A stretch of DNA of 64,000 nt from positions 2,093,908-2,157,907 of the forward strand of contig NZ_LJJC01000004.1 of assembly GCF_001420715.1 (NCBI RefSeq), given 5' to 3'. The notes below the pieces were generated by a model. It saw only the letters and a list, made by a program, of their open reading frames with translations, was not told the DNA's origin and did not search any database. This document shows positions 63,861-64,000 of this stretch, piece by piece (within the stretch, counting starts at the first letter, position 1; every line of letters starts with the position of its first letter). A program made the translations under genes and the position numbers. This DNA comes from Heyndrickxia shackletonii. Its GTDB lineage: Bacteria > Bacillota > Bacilli > Bacillales > Bacillaceae_C.

Positions 63861-64000
63861 TGTCTAGCGTAAGCAGATATCGGCTAGCGGATTTCTTCGT
63901 TTCCACCCTACGATAAGTCAACATAGTTGAAAATGGAAATGCTATTTTCACTTGTTCGTGAACTACCTCACTGTGTTTCCTTTATCTCGAGGTGAGCGAC
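63861..64000 (+). repeat. Dispersed palindromic repeat, copy C (cut by the window edge)
   Basis: Starts GTCTAGCGTAAGCAGATATCGGCTAGCGGATTTC and contains ACCCTACGATAAGTCAACATAG, the TGAAAAT...ATTTTCA internal hairpin and the GAACTACCTCACTGTGTTTCC...CTCGAGGTGAGCGAC block. The 3' arm lies beyond base 64000. It follows the LCP gene terminator. Confidence 0.78.

Overview
The window looks like a chromosomal segment of a low-GC, spore-forming Bacillaceae. The evidence is strong GGAGG ribosome binding sites, many AT-rich intergenic terminators, frequent GTG/TTG starts, a pspA-ydjG-ydjH-ydjI cluster in the Bacillus subtilis order, a CydS-type small oxidase subunit and an sda-like sporulation checkpoint gene. 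No rRNA, tRNA, CRISPR array, prophage or replication origin was seen. The only clear insertion-sequence material is a transposase 3' end at the left edge.

Layout. 0-2.6 kb: transposase remnant, then a lipoteichoic acid synthase (ltaS family). 2.6-5.8 kb: an ammonium transporter (amtB) with two consensus TnrA/GlnR boxes around its promoter, followed by a GlnD-like (DUF294) nucleotidyltransferase and a DnaQ-like exonuclease instead of the usual glnK. 6.2-7.0 kb: a PPP-type phosphatase. 7.2-11 kb: pspA-ydjGHI behind a sigma-W-like promoter. 11.3-14.9 kb: azoreductase and a cytochrome bd-type oxidase with two very small membrane proteins. 15.2-24 kb: LysR regulator, two decayed genes (ankyrin, deaminase), an intact nucleoside deaminase, two tandem CodA-like amidohydrolases, then histidine ammonia-lyase with a leader terminator and an APC permease. 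24.5-28.8 kb: class Ib ribonucleotide reductase nrdHIEF plus dUTPase. 29.1-33.8 kb: palindromic repeat cluster, a VanX-like dipeptidase, and an orphan secreted peptide next to a heterodimeric FtsX-like ABC exporter. 34-42.3 kb: a yyaL-type gene broken by a 25-base insertion, polysaccharide deacetylase, alpha/beta hydrolase, yhdT-panF pantothenate symporter, MFS exporter, MOSC protein. 42.6-48.2 kb: a five-gene peptide ABC importer.

48.4-52 kb (minus strand): a second class I ribonucleotide reductase behind a cobalamin riboswitch with a visible terminator and antiterminator. This predicts that a B12-dependent class II enzyme exists elsewhere in the genome and that this B12-independent enzyme is made only when cobalamin is scarce. 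52.2-64 kb: tRNA 2-selenouridine synthase (mnmH), a 41-residue membrane peptide with a two-component system, an Hsp20-like protein, odhAB (2-oxoglutarate dehydrogenase) with an apparent leader attenuator, a DUF2935 protein, sda, and a LytR-CpsA-Psr enzyme with a lipobox.

Points that most deserve a second look: a dispersed 150-185 bp palindromic repeat family (three long copies, several solo arms); the cobalamin-riboswitch reductase; the amtB-DUF294-exonuclease arrangement; the secreted-peptide/ABC locus; leader attenuators ahead of hutH and odhA; and three genes caught in decay. All assignments rest on reading the sequence and remembered family features; no database search was run.
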